A DNA stretch of 64,000 nt, taken from positions 3,534,001-3,598,000 of the forward strand of contig NC_134991.1 in assembly GCF_050947335.1 (NCBI RefSeq). Reading direction: 5' to 3'. The DNA comes from Megachile rotundata (Eukaryota > Arthropoda > Insecta > Hymenoptera > Megachilidae). A program made the position numbers and the translations under genes. Below, in pieces: positions 37,161 to 51,644 of the stretch (its first letter is position 1; every line of letters begins with the position of its first letter). The notes below the pieces were generated by a model. The model was not told the origin of the DNA, did not search any database, and saw nothing but the letters and a program-made list of their open reading frames with translations.

Positions 37161-38130
37161 GTGTTTATTTCTTTCACACGGGTTGATATGTACGTATGAT
37201 GTATGGCTTTTTAAAAAATATCGGAAGCACAATTGTATTTTATAACAAATATTTGATACGAGGTCTATACTTGTGGTCTAAGAATCAAACACTATTTGCC
37301 TACAGAAATCTATGTGCTGAATCTGAATCTCGCTGAGAATTCTATCACGTTAAATTTTCGAAATAATCGAGGTTAAATAATTACACATCGACCGTGTTCA
37401 TATAATGATTGTTACCAGAGTGACTACTTTTTCAGAATTACGTCCACAACATTGTATACCTAGTAGTAAATTACAATTTTTTAATGTATTTGGATGAGTT
37501 TTGTTCTAACATTTTTTGCAGTTATGTACATCGTTGTAAATATTTAATATAGTAATAATAAAATAATAATTTAATAAAATGATTTCCAAAAGAAAGTTTT
37601 GTTTTTGTCTCGAAGTTTCACTTCGGAATAATATTCTGCCTTATAATTTTCTATATAATAAAATATTTTAATATTTACAATAGAGATATACGATTTAAGT
37701 AAACAGTTCAACAAGAACTGCTTATAGAATAATATATTCTAGAAGAATAATATATATTACTTTATTTCAAAGAAAAAGTGAGAAGGTCCCTTTTTCATCT
37801 CTTATAGTTGTACCGCAAAAACCTGTTGCATACGACATAATCAGTGTGTGATAAAAAAATGGACAATTAAACTGAATTAGAAAAAAGCGCAAGCTGATAT
37901 CTGTTAAAGCTTCAAAGATCCGTAAATGGACGATTTTTTAAATCTTTATAAATCATTACTACTCCATTTTTTCTTAGAAACTTTTATTTATAAAATAAAT
38001 AGTTACTTTATCTAGAAAACTGGAGATATGAAGGAAAGTATAATTTCTCATTAAAATTGACGACATACGTAAAAATAATTATTACTATTATTTAATTGTT
38101 GATTGAAAAGTCATATCGACGATCTCAACT
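37160..38130. other. AT-rich intronic DNA, nothing recognised
   Basis: No supported feature was found. Confidence 0.6.
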
Positions 38131-38540
38131 TTGAACGCAAATAACAGGTTACGATGTGACACGAGGTGGAGAAATAGCATGTCCAAGTCAATTTTGAACC
38201 ACACTTGTATATTGTAAAACTGGAAATAACGAACGGTGTACGTTTTCTGCTACATGCCGTTGCCACTCCATCTACCCCTCCTCTATCGCATGCAACCCCT
38301 ACACTTTCGACTGCACGCTGCTTCGTTTTATTTTCATTTTAGCCGGAGCAACGGGAAGGTATTCGCTGCGATTGGAAGGCAGGTTGGGAATGATTTCTCA
38401 ATCGGTCGGCCTTTGTATATTTTATTCCGTGTCAATTCGTTAGCAATCGAATAACAGCCAATACGGCAAGAATCGACCGTTTCACTGGATTGTATTGGGC
38501 TACAAACCACTTTAATTGTAACGTGCAGCTTTTTGCGTTA
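38130..38540. promoter_or_regulatory. GC-richer patch
   Basis: Unique sequence with CCTCTATCGCATGCAACC. A 72-codon frame has no domain. Confidence 0.25.
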
Positions 38541-39339
38541 CTATATCAGTGATCACTTGCTGCGAAAACAAATTGCAATTAAGTAAAGAAAAACTGCTTG
38601 TTTTCGCTACAAAATTGCCTACTATAACAGATCAATCTTTATATTTTTCATCATTAATTTGTTAATCTTTATCGTACATTTTTCATTACTTAATGAAAGT
38701 AATTTTAAGCTTAACAAATTTCCATCGATATTAAGTATTCGATTTGAGTATTATGGTAGATCAAAATTTTATCGCACGCAAATCATTATAATTTTTTCAA
38801 TATTTATAACATTGAGTAATGAACACATTTGACAATATCATAAATAAGAGAAAATCTTTTGAGAATATCATAAATTAAATTAGAGGAAGCAGTATCTTCA
38901 GATATTACATTTAATATAAAAATATACAGGACAAGGATTAAGTTCTTCTTAATTAAAAAAAATTGTTTTAAAAAAGGAAGAAAAAAGTGATCAACAAATG
39001 ATACGAATTAAATTGGGAATACAACTGCCGTTTTATATGCTTGCAACTTTTTTAAATTTATTCTGTATGTGCTGATATTAATCCCTCTTTCAAAAATGAA
39101 GACTAGAAAGCAATTGAAAATTATAAGAGTATCGCATCATTCAGAAGTGTAAAATATAATTTTTTGTGGCACGTAAGTTTTGAAAAATTAAACCTGATCA
39201 AAGATTAAATTACACGTGATACAGTAAAAAGAAATTCTGCAATACGAATTAAATTTTCTATCTGTAATTCGTTATTCTCTTCTTTATTATTTAATTTTAT
39301 AGTTGTAACTCGTTATTGTGTTCTATCTATATCGTTCGT

Positions 39340-39700
39340 GAACGATACGTAAAATGTTAAGCGACAATTGAGAATAGATTTTGTCGAAGAAACTGGTGCA
39401 TGCTCGCGGAAAGCATCGCTGAAGAAGAAAAATCTAATAGATGATCGAAATCGAATTGGAACCCCCTGTAAGAAACTAGCCCTTCCACCCTTCTTGCTCG
39501 CGTTCGCGTTACAACATTGTCGATACTGTCGCCCCATCGAGCTCCGAATAAAATCCAGTTCGTATTTGAATCAGTCTGTAACGCAATCCATTAGCTCCTA
39601 ACAGCCAATACTCGGAGGACAGCATGGATAAAAATGAGTTTAAAAAGGAAAAAAGAAAAGAGGGGCAAAGTGATACAGATACGAGAGAGGGTGTCATGAA
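39340..39700. promoter_or_regulatory. GC-richer patch with purine tract
   Basis: Unique sequence ending in a purine run (about 39640-39670). Overlapping frames on both strands have no domain. Confidence 0.25.
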
Positions 39701-41030
39701 AGATTAGTATTTCTGTAAATAGATCTTATCGAACAGAATACTTTCGTTGTTTGCAGAATTTAACTGATCACAAATGTATTTCTGTTCAAACAAAAAGCAG
39801 GTTTATAAAAATGCTTATATTCAAACCGTAATTGTTCTGCAATATTCAAAATGTGAAGATTAAAATTAGCATGTTGATAGAAGTTATGACGAAAATTGTT
39901 TTATTTTCCGCTTCATTTTTAAACGTTTCATTTGTAGCTCACGAAAGTACTATAATATTAATGCTAATTTTGACGTACATTGTGCTTTCAATTATTCGGA
40001 TATATTGTATTCGTGGTACCTGTTTTCCCGCAGCATTCAAAATGTTAATAACATCGATTACACATTGACGATAATTTGTAACATAATGTTACTAATAAAT
40101 ATTGTTAACACTAATATCATAGTACGAAAGTAGTATTGATTAGGTCAACAATAATGAGAAAAAGTGGAAGTATTTTTAGAGGCACAATTTTCGATTTAAT
40201 TTTTGTACCTGCGTGATTGATTTTTTATCATCAAAAATGTAATATCCTTTCACACAAAATACTCCAAAAAATGAAAGTATGTCAACAACATATATGTAGT
40301 TATATTTTAAGAAAAGTACATTTAAATTTCTTTTTTGTGTTTCTCTATCAATTCTTCGGAAAGTTTGATAGAAAAAAATATAGTAGAGTATCATCAAAAT
40401 ATACAGTAATGTATAATAAGCAAAAATTCAGTATCAAATAAAATTTTTTGCTTATATAATTTTGTATAATAAAAACGATATGACTTTTCTTAAAAAATGA
40501 CACCCTGATTAAAAATTCATCTATCAATGAGGAATTGCAATTAACATAAAGTAAAGACAAAATTACATGTATCAATATGGTGTAGTTACTATTTATTCTA
40601 CATTAATTACGCAATAGATACTATTTTTTCATTGTCTTGTTTTGAAGGTAAGTTACCTTCCTAAGCTAAAAGATTTCACCAAAGTTAATTTTATATGTGA
40701 ATAAAGACTATTCACATACTATAAATTTAGAATCTGGTCAAAATTAAGCAACTTTGCTGTATCATCGAAATCTTTCCAACATGTAGAAATTATGTGTTTC
40801 AAAGAATAGATGAATTCGATTGAGGAAGAGGGTAAATAAAAATTTGATAGACATAATTGAGCCTGAAAAATCATGATAATTTATTAGATCGTGTGATTCG
40901 AATTAGGGGAAAAAGCCTTGCGGCATAAAAAACCCCTTACAAAAATATGTATTCGTTAACGATTCTACGGTGAAAATGTGTACGAGTATGTGTACGTTAT
41001 GTGTATGGTTAAGTTGATTGTGGATTGATT
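39700..41030. other. AT-rich intronic DNA with one splice-like junction
   Basis: At 40646-40653 an AG is fused directly to a consensus donor (AAG/GTAAGT) after CTATTTTTTCATTGTCTTGT, the layout of a recursive splice site. Nothing else stands out. Confidence 0.4.
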
Positions 41031-41089
41031 TGAGGAGAACAGGATTTCGTTCAATGTTGTTCGATTTGCGTGAGATTATTCACGATGAT

Positions 41090-41321
41090 CTATTCGAGGA
41101 GTGTAGGACTCACTCGAATAGTGTTGCAATGTATGATCTTACCACCCTACCGTGGCCTGTTCGAGGAGTGTAGGACTCACCCGAACAGTGTGTAATGTAT
41201 GATTTAACCACCCTACCGTGGTCTGTTCGAGGAGTGTAGGACTCACCCGAACAGTGTGTAATGTATGATCTTACCACCCTACCGTGGCCCATTCGAGGAG
41301 TGCAGGGTCCCGCTCGAATGG
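41090..41321. repeat. Four tandem 66-67 bp units, each a stem-loop with compensatory stem changes
   Basis: Stems start at 41090, 41157, 41223 and 41289. Unit 1 pairs CTATTCGAG with CTCGAATAG. Units 2 and 3 pair CTGTTCG with CGAACAG. Unit 4 pairs CCATTCGAG with CTCGAATGG. Second and third stem positions change on both sides together. Units 1-3 also carry an inner GAGT/ACTC stem around GTAGG. Linkers repeat TACCACCCTACCGTGG, which can form a smaller CCAC/GTGG hairpin. The identity of the array is not recognised. Confidence 0.85.
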
Positions 41322-41329
41322 TGTTGTGA

Positions 41330-42500
41330 TTGATTTCCGAACCACCCTGCATTGGTTATGTTATATTAGATTACGCGGAACTTTCGAACTCACGATTGAC
41401 TTTTCGACTGTCGATCTGACTCGTCCGAGCTTCAATGTTCGACTGACTGTTTCGTTGTACGAAAAATCGCCTAAATACCCTCGCGTTTCCGAAGGTGACA
41501 GTTAAGAAACACTCTATGCTTTCATTCGTTAAAACTGTTTAAAAAGAGAAGTACAGCTGTTAGCTGATTTATGGCACGCACGTGTTTACAGTACGACTGA
41601 TTCGGACAGGATTTGAGAGACAAAAGGGTCCTCGGTGACCCGTATTTCGAGGTATAAACTACACACGGCGGTCCGCGCGCCGAACCACTTGAACCCTGTT
41701 GTAAATTCCTTAATCGCAACAAAGGCTTCGGTTCGCGGCCGAACATTTGCTTTCTTTATTTTTTAATGTAGATTTACCGCTTTTCGGTTTATATACCCTA
41801 TATTTTTGTACCTTTTGTCGTACATAGGTACCTTACAGGCATGGTCGATAGGGTTCGTATCTGCGAAAGACCAGAAGCCGTCGTCGTTCTCCACGCCTCA
41901 GGCACGACAGACATCGTGTTTAGTGCAAGATCCGCAGCAGGCGATAAGCCAAAGTACAATGCTTTGAATACCCATCCAGCATCTTGATAAGATCTTAACG
42001 TCCTCTAACAGTAAACGAAATTAAATTCGCTCGACGCTCTAAAAGCAGCCGAGTGGCAGCCGTTAACACGAACCTAGAGTATATAGAGTCCATGGATACC
42101 GGATAGATACGAAAAGCATGAAACTGGAGATCGATACGTTTCTTTCCCTTTCTCTTCCTCCTTTTCTTTCTCTTTCTCTATACCCTCGCTGCTGTTCTTC
42201 CTTCACCTTCCCTCTTTATATATCCCGCCAACATTCCCTTCCGTACTCTTTACACGGAATAAGGGAGGATTCCGATCGGCTTTCATTTTCTTTTTTTTTT
42301 TACTTTTCACTTTTCGAGCTATATGGATTTCGTGCCAAACGTCCGACTCGGCTGACAACTTGCGCAGGATGAACGTAGTCGACGATAAAAGTGTCATTTA
42401 GATAGTCGACCGTGTGTAATGCACGATAATACACAGGTTCGATGTCGTTATCGGTGCGTGCGATATCGCGAAGTGGAACGAATTGACAGTTATACTGTCA
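41330..42500. promoter_or_regulatory. GC-richer island next to the stem-loop array, with minus-strand TATA-like box
   Basis: It is CpG-rich around 41640-41745 (GGTCCGCGCGCCGAACC, GGTTCGCGGCCGAAC). On the minus strand GGGTATATAAACCG (about 41782-41795) resembles a TATA box reading toward this patch and the stem-loop array. That arrangement could be a promoter or a solo LTR, but I found no TG...CA ends or target duplications. A pyrimidine tract lies at 42138-42185. Confidence 0.3.
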
Positions 42501-43310
42501 GTAAGTTGAAGTTGCGCTTGGATGTGTATTAGTTATTATATTGCATATGTATTTCAGAAGCGGCACAGTCTTTATGTTTAAAAGCACTTGATAAATTTGG
42601 TTTCTAAAGTTTGAATGTTTCTTTACAAAACACATTTATGTGTGAGATAAAATTTTGCAAATATTATTATTTGTAAATTAATTTATGTAAAGTTGTGAAA
42701 AAAGTCGTTTGCGGAAAATAACGCTTTGTAAACCTAAATAATTTCTTGATCGATATCTTCTGAGTAGATGATGAAACTTGGATAATTTTCAAATCCAACA
42801 CAATAAAATTTTCAAAACAATAAAAACGTTTCTTATAATAAATAAATGGAATTAGTATTTGATTATTTATACTAGCTAAATCTAAAATTTATAGATAAAT
42901 TTTGAGATTCAATTTTGCGGATTAAAATTAAAATAGAAACAAAACTAATATCACTTGTCATAAATTAGAAGACTCAAATATTTGACTGATTTCAAAGTTA
43001 ATAAATTTCGGATCTAAAAGGGAATATAAAAATTTCAAAATTTTCAAAAATCACTGTGAACCATTGTTCAACCCTTAAAATATATTTCTCCACTTATCAG
43101 AATTATGAAGTTACATAACATCTTACTAAAGACACAAATGAAAACGTTGAAGACGGAGAAGAAGAACGAAAAATAAAACATTTTTGATGTTTTGAAATCG
43201 ATCATGTAATATTTTGCAGCCTAATAAACTCATATAAATATTACATGATTATCAATTGCTTTCTAAACGATTATATTTCCTTGGAGATTATACATTCCAG
43301 AATTTACTAC
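42500..43310. other. AT-rich intronic DNA, nothing recognised
   Basis: No supported feature was found. Confidence 0.6.
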
Positions 43311-43849
43311 ATTTTATGTATACCGCTTATATTTACCTCTTAACGCGAAGAACGCAGAAAACAACAAACACAAAGTAATACGATGTCGATACGAATCGAG
43401 GCGACGAATGGAAATCAGACGAACTCCTCCTACAGTTTCACTTCGACGTTCCACGCAAACAAGGAGGAAAGAAAAAAAGAAAGCAAGCACCACCGCTTCT
43501 AGAAGGTATGCGTTTGATTTTTCGATGGAGCCCCGAATCGTATGGACGCACGTAGGGGAATGACAATGGCGTCCCATGGGAGGAGAGGCCTACCAACCAC
43601 CCAGAAAACTACCCCTTCGTTCCTCGAACCTCTTCATCGTCTCGGTCCTCCTGATTGTTTCCTATGAGTTTTCTCTACTCTCTCGATCTATAGGAATATT
43701 CGCGTTTCACTCTCACCATAACTTTGTCTCTTCGAAGAACTCTTTCTTCCCTTTTCATACCCGTCAACACGAACACGGATATTCTGTCTCTACAAAAATT
43801 CCCTCCAATTCAATATTCCTCTGAAATTCTACATAATTCATGGAAACTG

Positions 43850-43850
<1 letters not shown>
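43310..43850. promoter_or_regulatory. GC-richer island with exact COE palindrome
   Basis: TCCCATGGGA at 43572-43581 matches TCCCNNGGGA exactly, 1.4 kb upstream of the exon at 45020. The surrounding 540 bp are unique, with a purine run at 43460-43490. Overlapping open frames (up to 87 codons) have no domain. It is a candidate autoregulatory element. Confidence 0.5.
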
Positions 43851-45107
<1,257 letters not shown>

Positions 45108-46079
45108 TAGCATATAAATCTTTAATGAGCAGATCGTCTAAGGCTCAGTCTTTTATCAGTTCACTGAAAATACAGCCTTATTTAGTACACAAAGGAAGAT
45201 GTTAATATAATGTACGTTATTGAAAATGTTTCATTACGTCTAAACAATGAAATATTTATACATATCGACATCTAATATGGACAACTCTGTATGAATTGTT
45301 ACTTAAGTATAAGCTGGTTACTAGTGTATTGAGTGTTGATATAAATGTAAGCAATAAAAAGAAATATTAATTACTAAAAATTTAATGTTCTATTAAATTT
45401 ATTTAAAGTTTGTAATGAAAATTTTATGTTTTATACAATTCGATCATTTTAAAGGAATATTATATTTTTTAGTTTGAATGAACAAAGTTTACACTTTTGT
45501 TTATTTAGTTACAGTCGAAAAGTCAACTTACCTTAATGAAATAATCAGTAAAATTTCTCATTTTTATATATATTCCATATAAATATGTATCGTATTTAAT
45601 CTGTATAAGTATTATATATATTGCTATTAAGATAAAACAAAATTAAATCAAAATTCTACAAAATGATGTGCATTAAAAATTTAACTATTGCAATTTTTCA
45701 TTTCATTCTCTAAATTTTGCACTAATAAAAGGTATAAATTTTTCAATATGAATTTTTAATAGGAATAAATCAGCAATATGTAGGACAATGTAGTGTAATT
45801 TTAGATGAATTGATCGGACATCTACTCACCATATTTCTGCCATTTAATAAAAAACCTGTGTCTACATTTTTCTGTATAGTTATAAGCATCTATAAACTCC
45901 AAAATATGTTTTAAATTTTATCACCAAAATTTGGTCATACATTCTAAACCTGAAAGGTTTCGTTTTTTTTTCAACACTCAGAGTAGTTCGTCTACGGATC
46001 CGTAGCTTCCACTTGGAAGCATTCTTTTTTAATTTCCAAAATAAAAGAAAAAGGTATCATTGAGGAGACAGCAATTTCT

Positions 46080-46270
46080 CGATGGTCGGCCGCCGTCGAA
46101 AGTTGAGATCCCCATCCAAAGGGACGTAATCCAAGGGGTTGGCAATTAGCTCAGCGCAACATCAACCGACTCACCCCTATGTAGCCGTTCACCCTTCCAC
46201 CCCCACCTTCGTATAACGGTCATTCCTACTCACCAACAGCCATATCTCGCCACCCCGTCTGTATCCATTT
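46080..46270. promoter_or_regulatory. GC-richer patch in intron
   Basis: About 190 bp (GGTCGGCCGCCGTCG, CCAAAGGGACGTAATCC) in an AT-rich setting. Unique sequence; function unknown. Confidence 0.3.
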
Positions 46271-47099
46271 CCAGAGACAAAACGCAGAATTAAAAAATAA
46301 ATGACAAAAAACTTTCTTATCCTAGCTTTGCTCTTTCTTCTATTGGATTCGTTTGTCTTATCACGTATTTTGCCAAACTTAGTAATCAAGTGGAATTGTT
46401 TGTTCAAAAAACTAGAACTGTTCTTTTTTTTTTACGCAACATTGACATTTAGTAATATAAACAGTAAAAGTTGGCACTTTATGGTGCATGCTAAATTAAT
46501 AGAAAATTTTTTCTTTATTATTAGTGGATATTTTACTTTTCAATGTATACTTATAATAATTATTGGTGATATCAATTGAAAAGTTATCAGTGAAGGAATA
46601 TTTTACGTTTGCAGTATTAGTCTAATATGATTTGATGACATAAAAGCATCAATATTAGCATTTATAGCACATCAATATAAAATATCGTATTTTCAATCAA
46701 GTAAATCGAAGTAAATTTAATTAAAGTAAATAAAATTAATCAATTAAAGTACAAAAATTATTATGATATGTTAACGTTTGGAGATGGAGAATAATGTTAT
46801 AAATTCTTTAATATTTCTTCCCTCATATCATTGTACTATATTTTTCACCTAAACATAAGCATAAAATTTCCTACTATAAACGTTGGCAGGACGAAATTAT
46901 GTGCACCTACTAATGAAAACTTTAGCTATTTTAAAGAATTTTTCTATATGTCGAATGATGAAGGAGATTACCAAGTTCTCCATTTTCCATGTATTTTTTC
47001 ATGAACTAGCCAATTAAACTGATTACAGTTGTGCGCTTATATGGTCCGTTATGTAATTATTAGAGTTCGTTTATCTGTCATGCTGCACATTCACCGAAA

Positions 47100-47530
47100 T
47101 GTTCAAACCAAAGGCAAACCAAAGTTAAAGTACTTATCGCGCCTGTGAATTTGTTTAGGAATTGCTTATTGCTCGAAGTTACGAATTAAAATTTTAGCGT
47201 TACGCTTTCGCCTTCCTCGAGGAATTTCTCCCGCGGAGAGCCGTCAGGTTTATTCGCTTTGCCCTTGTGTTGGGCAAGTTTGCACGACGTTACGCGCCAG
47301 GTAATAGGGCCAACCAGCCAAGAAAATTGCGAACTTGTGAAAGGACAAAACTTCGAGCATTTACCGACCGCCCAGTCGATTTTATAAACGTTCTTTCTAC
47401 TTTCTTCCGAAAATCATCGTCCCCTTGTTTGCGCCCCTGCAACTCGGGGCTAACCACGTGGCTTGTTTCAATTTACCAGAAGTTTCACTCGTAAAAATAT
47501 TTTTTTAAACAGCCAGGACAAAGTTGCGAC
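47100..47530. promoter_or_regulatory. GC-richer patch in intron
   Basis: It contains CGAGGAATTTCTCCCGCGG and unique CpG sequence. A 75-codon frame has no domain. Confidence 0.27.
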
Positions 47531-48839
47531 TATCAGTCGATTGATAATGGAGAATTTCTTCTGTCGATGTAGAATGAAAGAAAATGTTCACCTTCTTTCC
47601 TTTTTATTCGATTATTTGTTATTTATTATAAATCAGTGCTTTAAGTGTTCCATGAAGTAAATAAATGACTATATTATGTAGTTACATAGAAAATCACTAT
47701 TATCAATATTATTACTAAGAAGATATTAATATTATTATAGTAATTAAGAAAAAGTTATATTTTCTATGTTTCGTAATCATGAGTTTTACTATTTACTGCA
47801 CTTTTTCTGTACTTTCATTATCGGTTTCCTTTTAGTTGTATTCTTTATGAAATGTTTCATTATTGTTGCAGATTATTACATGTATAACTATGATTTTGAT
47901 TTTCGATGCATTTGTTATATATTGCAATTTAATTCCCTCCGTATTTATAATAATAGTTACATGTGGCGTATTGATCTTTAATTGACTTTCAACGTGAACG
48001 TAAATTGAGAACCATTTGGTTGATTAGTAGCAGATTGCTGCTATTAAAATAGTCAGGTTGCTGTAAATAAAGTAGTGCTTCTAATGTATCAATTTGGATC
48101 TTAATGTTTGCTAAAAATGACTTTTTATAAACGCTTTTAACTTAAACTGGCTGCAAAAGATCGTGATTTCGATTACTTTCTATAATGGACAATAAAATGA
48201 TTATCTGACAATCAAAAATATTATATTAAATATATTAACAAAAAATTGGTAAAATCACTTTCAACAAATGTTAAGCTTCAAATTGATATATAATGAGTGC
48301 AATGGGGTTATATCATTAAATTGTGTCAGTCTTTAGAGAATTTGAAGTTTATCACTTCATTCATAACTAGCTGGTTTTTATGAAAAATATATCAAATTTA
48401 TTTTTATTTGAAGTTTAAATTTATATAATATACGTGAAATTTGTGATTTCTTTTACTAATTTATACTAGATTCCATGGTTACCTGGCAATCAGCTATTTA
48501 GCATTCAGAATATTATTGAAGGACTGATGCAGTCTGTCTCGCTAAAATGATAAGCTGCAATTTCTTTTGCCATAAGTACTGATTTGCCTTTTCCAACGAA
48601 GTATATATAAATAACTTGTTGAAAATTCACACGGTTAAGAAATTAATTAAGTTATAAACAAAGAGATTATTGTTTATACATGATTAGATGTTGAGAATTA
48701 CTCATGATACACAGACTAGTGCTTGATTGGATGATGAGAAATTTATTTATAGTTACGGTAACGAGTGTCAAACAATAGCGTATAATGTTCAAATAAGAAG
48801 AAATATTTAATACGATAGGTATTTAACTTGGTTTATACA

Positions 48840-49210
48840 GACGTGGATATATTCCAAGGCTCAGCTTTAATGAGATTATCTTCATACGCTTGCACGATAC
48901 TGTATCTATGATACGTGCAAATAGGGGGTCACGAGAGTCACGGAATGCATGGTGAATACGCATAACGCGATACACCAAATCAGACTGCATTGCTACTTCA
49001 CAAGAGATATGATTAACATATGCAGAGTAGTGTACATAACGTGTAAATAAAATTACGCAATGTACTTAGTTGGCGACATAGTTTCCACGTACACGCCCTT
49101 TGATATTCTATTATACTTATCAGTGCGTTAATTAATTTAATTGCATCGTGACACGAAACTGCTTATCACCTCGTTCAACCTCGAAATAAGATACTATTAG
49201 AATGGAATTT
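48840..49210. promoter_or_regulatory. Moderately GC-richer patch with imperfect palindrome and homeodomain-type words
   Basis: GCACGATACTGTATCTATGA followed by TACGTGC is an imperfect palindrome near 48893-48919. TTAATTAATTTAATTGCAT at about 49128-49147 packs homeodomain/POU-type cores. An enhancer role is speculative. Confidence 0.3.
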
Positions 49211-50529
49211 CGTGTACCTTCAGGGTTGAATAAGTATACGGCTAATAACAGTGATATAAAGAACAATGTTATGTTTCATGTAATTAAAGGAATTAGTTTA
49301 AAGATATATTAGTTCAAAATTCTATGATAATACGACCTTAATTATCAAATACCTTTTCAGTCAAAATGATAGCATGCACAGTATTATCTTTAATTTTCCG
49401 TAGAAACCTTTGAATTTCCAAAATTGTGGCAAATACTACATACACAAATATTATGACAGAAACAGATGAAATATGATATTAAATTATGCCGTCCTCTAAT
49501 TTCTGTTAAATAAAAATTGAATATATACACAATAACGAAACATAGGCATGTGTTTAACCTAAAAGGAGGATATAAATACTAGTGAATTTGAACAGACAGT
49601 AAATGCATGCAATTTATATAATATTAAATATTTAATATATTCAGCCACATAATATATCGACATGTATTTTACCTAGAAAAAAGGATATAAATTTTAACTA
49701 ATTTGAAAATATAATTAATACAATTACCTATACTTTTAACTATTTGAAATATCCATTTTAATAATGATATAAACAAATATTTGGTTTTATTTAATAAACC
49801 GTTCAATTCTACTGTGATTATTCTGATTGTTAAATGTTGTCGAATTGTGTTATATTTTAATAAAATGTTTGCATTGAACATTTCTAACAATTTTATAATA
49901 TTCATAATACTAGCTTATATTTGCGGAACGTGAAAACTATTGTAAAATGGATATATACTTTTTTATAAAATATATTTTAATAATTATTGTTCAATGAGCG
50001 ATTAAAAATTAAATTCGTTTGTAGTAATCTATTGTCAATCATCATTAAAGTGGACAATTAACGTAAATATAAATAAACAAAGTTATGCTTATTGTAATTT
50101 CGAATTGCAATAAATATTTATATTCTTTTAATTTTTATCCTCTTTTTAGATTAGATAGTAGAGTTTAGATTAGATAGGTATATATGTAGATACCTATTTG
50201 TAAATGTGTTAAAATTTTATCTTTGGTACTTTTCCATTTATTCTGTCTATTCAAAAGTTCAGTAAAAACAGACTAATTTAATATCAGATTCCCCTTTCTT
50301 TGTTATAATATTTATTAATATTTATTCTGATTCAAATAATTTAAATTACTGTTCGGAAAGTTAAAACTGGCACACGAGTATGTTATCTTTTTGAAGATTT
50401 GTGTAAATGAAAATTTAGTATACCGGTGAGCGCGGTAGGCTCCTGTATAGAAAATGGCGACATAGAAAAAATATACTTCATTACTCATTAATTGTTGATT
50501 GATAAATCTTCAGATTTATAAACTAGTAA

Positions 50530-50730
50530 TCTTTCAAATGTAGAAGGTTTAGGAATTTTGAAATTTTGAAAATTTAGGAGGATAAGAATTCGGGAATTTA
50601 AGAAGTTTGTAAAATGGAAAATCTGGAAAGTTAAAAATTGTGAGATTTTGGAATTTGGAAATGGAAAATTTCAAAGTTTACATATTTGATATCCCAAAAT
50701 CAAAATCAAACATTTGAGATCTTCTACACT
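50530..50730. repeat. Quasi-periodic AAATTT array (purine orientation)
   Basis: GGAATTTTGAAATTTTGAAA, TTAGGAGGATAAG and TTTGGAAATGGAAAATTT words are spaced about 8-11 bases. Confidence 0.55.
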
Positions 50731-51644
50731 ACTTCTTATTCAAAGGAAGCTTACAATGCATTTGAGCATACAAATACTCGATATCGATAATAGGATTAGT
50801 GATATCCATAATAGGATTAGTGTTATATTTCATTATTAATAATTCCCGCATATTATTTTAACAGAAGCATTATAAATGTACAGTTCATGCACAGCTTAGT
50901 AAATGTTTATATTTTTTAGGTTCGAAACAATTTGAAATATATTTCTCACAATCGTGTACTATCTTATTTCTACCTTTATAAGGTATACAAAATATAGATC
51001 TATATTATTATTATGCTGCATAATTAAAAATCCGATTTAAAAACAGTAGAAATCTGACACGAATATAAGGATAATCCGGAATATCAATTGAACTTTATGA
51101 TTTGATGAAAATAAGTATATAAATATTTGATTAATATTCTCAATACAAAATTCATTTTGTATTTTCTTCTTCAAAATGAACAATGATTCCATCAATTTAC
51201 AGTTTAATGTCATGCTTTAGCAAGTATTCAATTTTTTATCGTTTATTTTATTAAAAAAATTATAGTAATATATCTATGTAGCGATTTTCATCAACTTATA
51301 TCTTTTGCTTCCTTTACTTATTATCACCAATTGTATCTTTTACTTCTTTTAGTCATTACTGCCAATTGCACCTTTTACATTTTACAAGTTGTATCTTTGT
51401 CGTTTTTACGTTTCGTAAATATTTTATGATAGTTTTATGTCATTAAATTATGTCAGACTTTTAATATTTAAAACTTTGCCATTTGATACGTAATAATACG
51501 TATAATAATGTTTGAATAGTACTTACCTCGGATTAGTTTACTTCCTCACTTTTATATATTACGATATAATATTATAAAAATACGTAGTTTGATCGAACTT
51601 TTAACGGAAATCTCACTTGGACGAATTTCAATCTTCTGTAACAG

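Noticed and set aside
41090..41321. CRISPR-like array
   Set aside because: The genome is eukaryotic and the whole 66-bp unit repeats, with no unique spacers.
42438..42450. tRNA B-box-like GGTTCGATGTC
   Set aside because: Lacks the invariant B-box ending, and there is no cloverleaf upstream.
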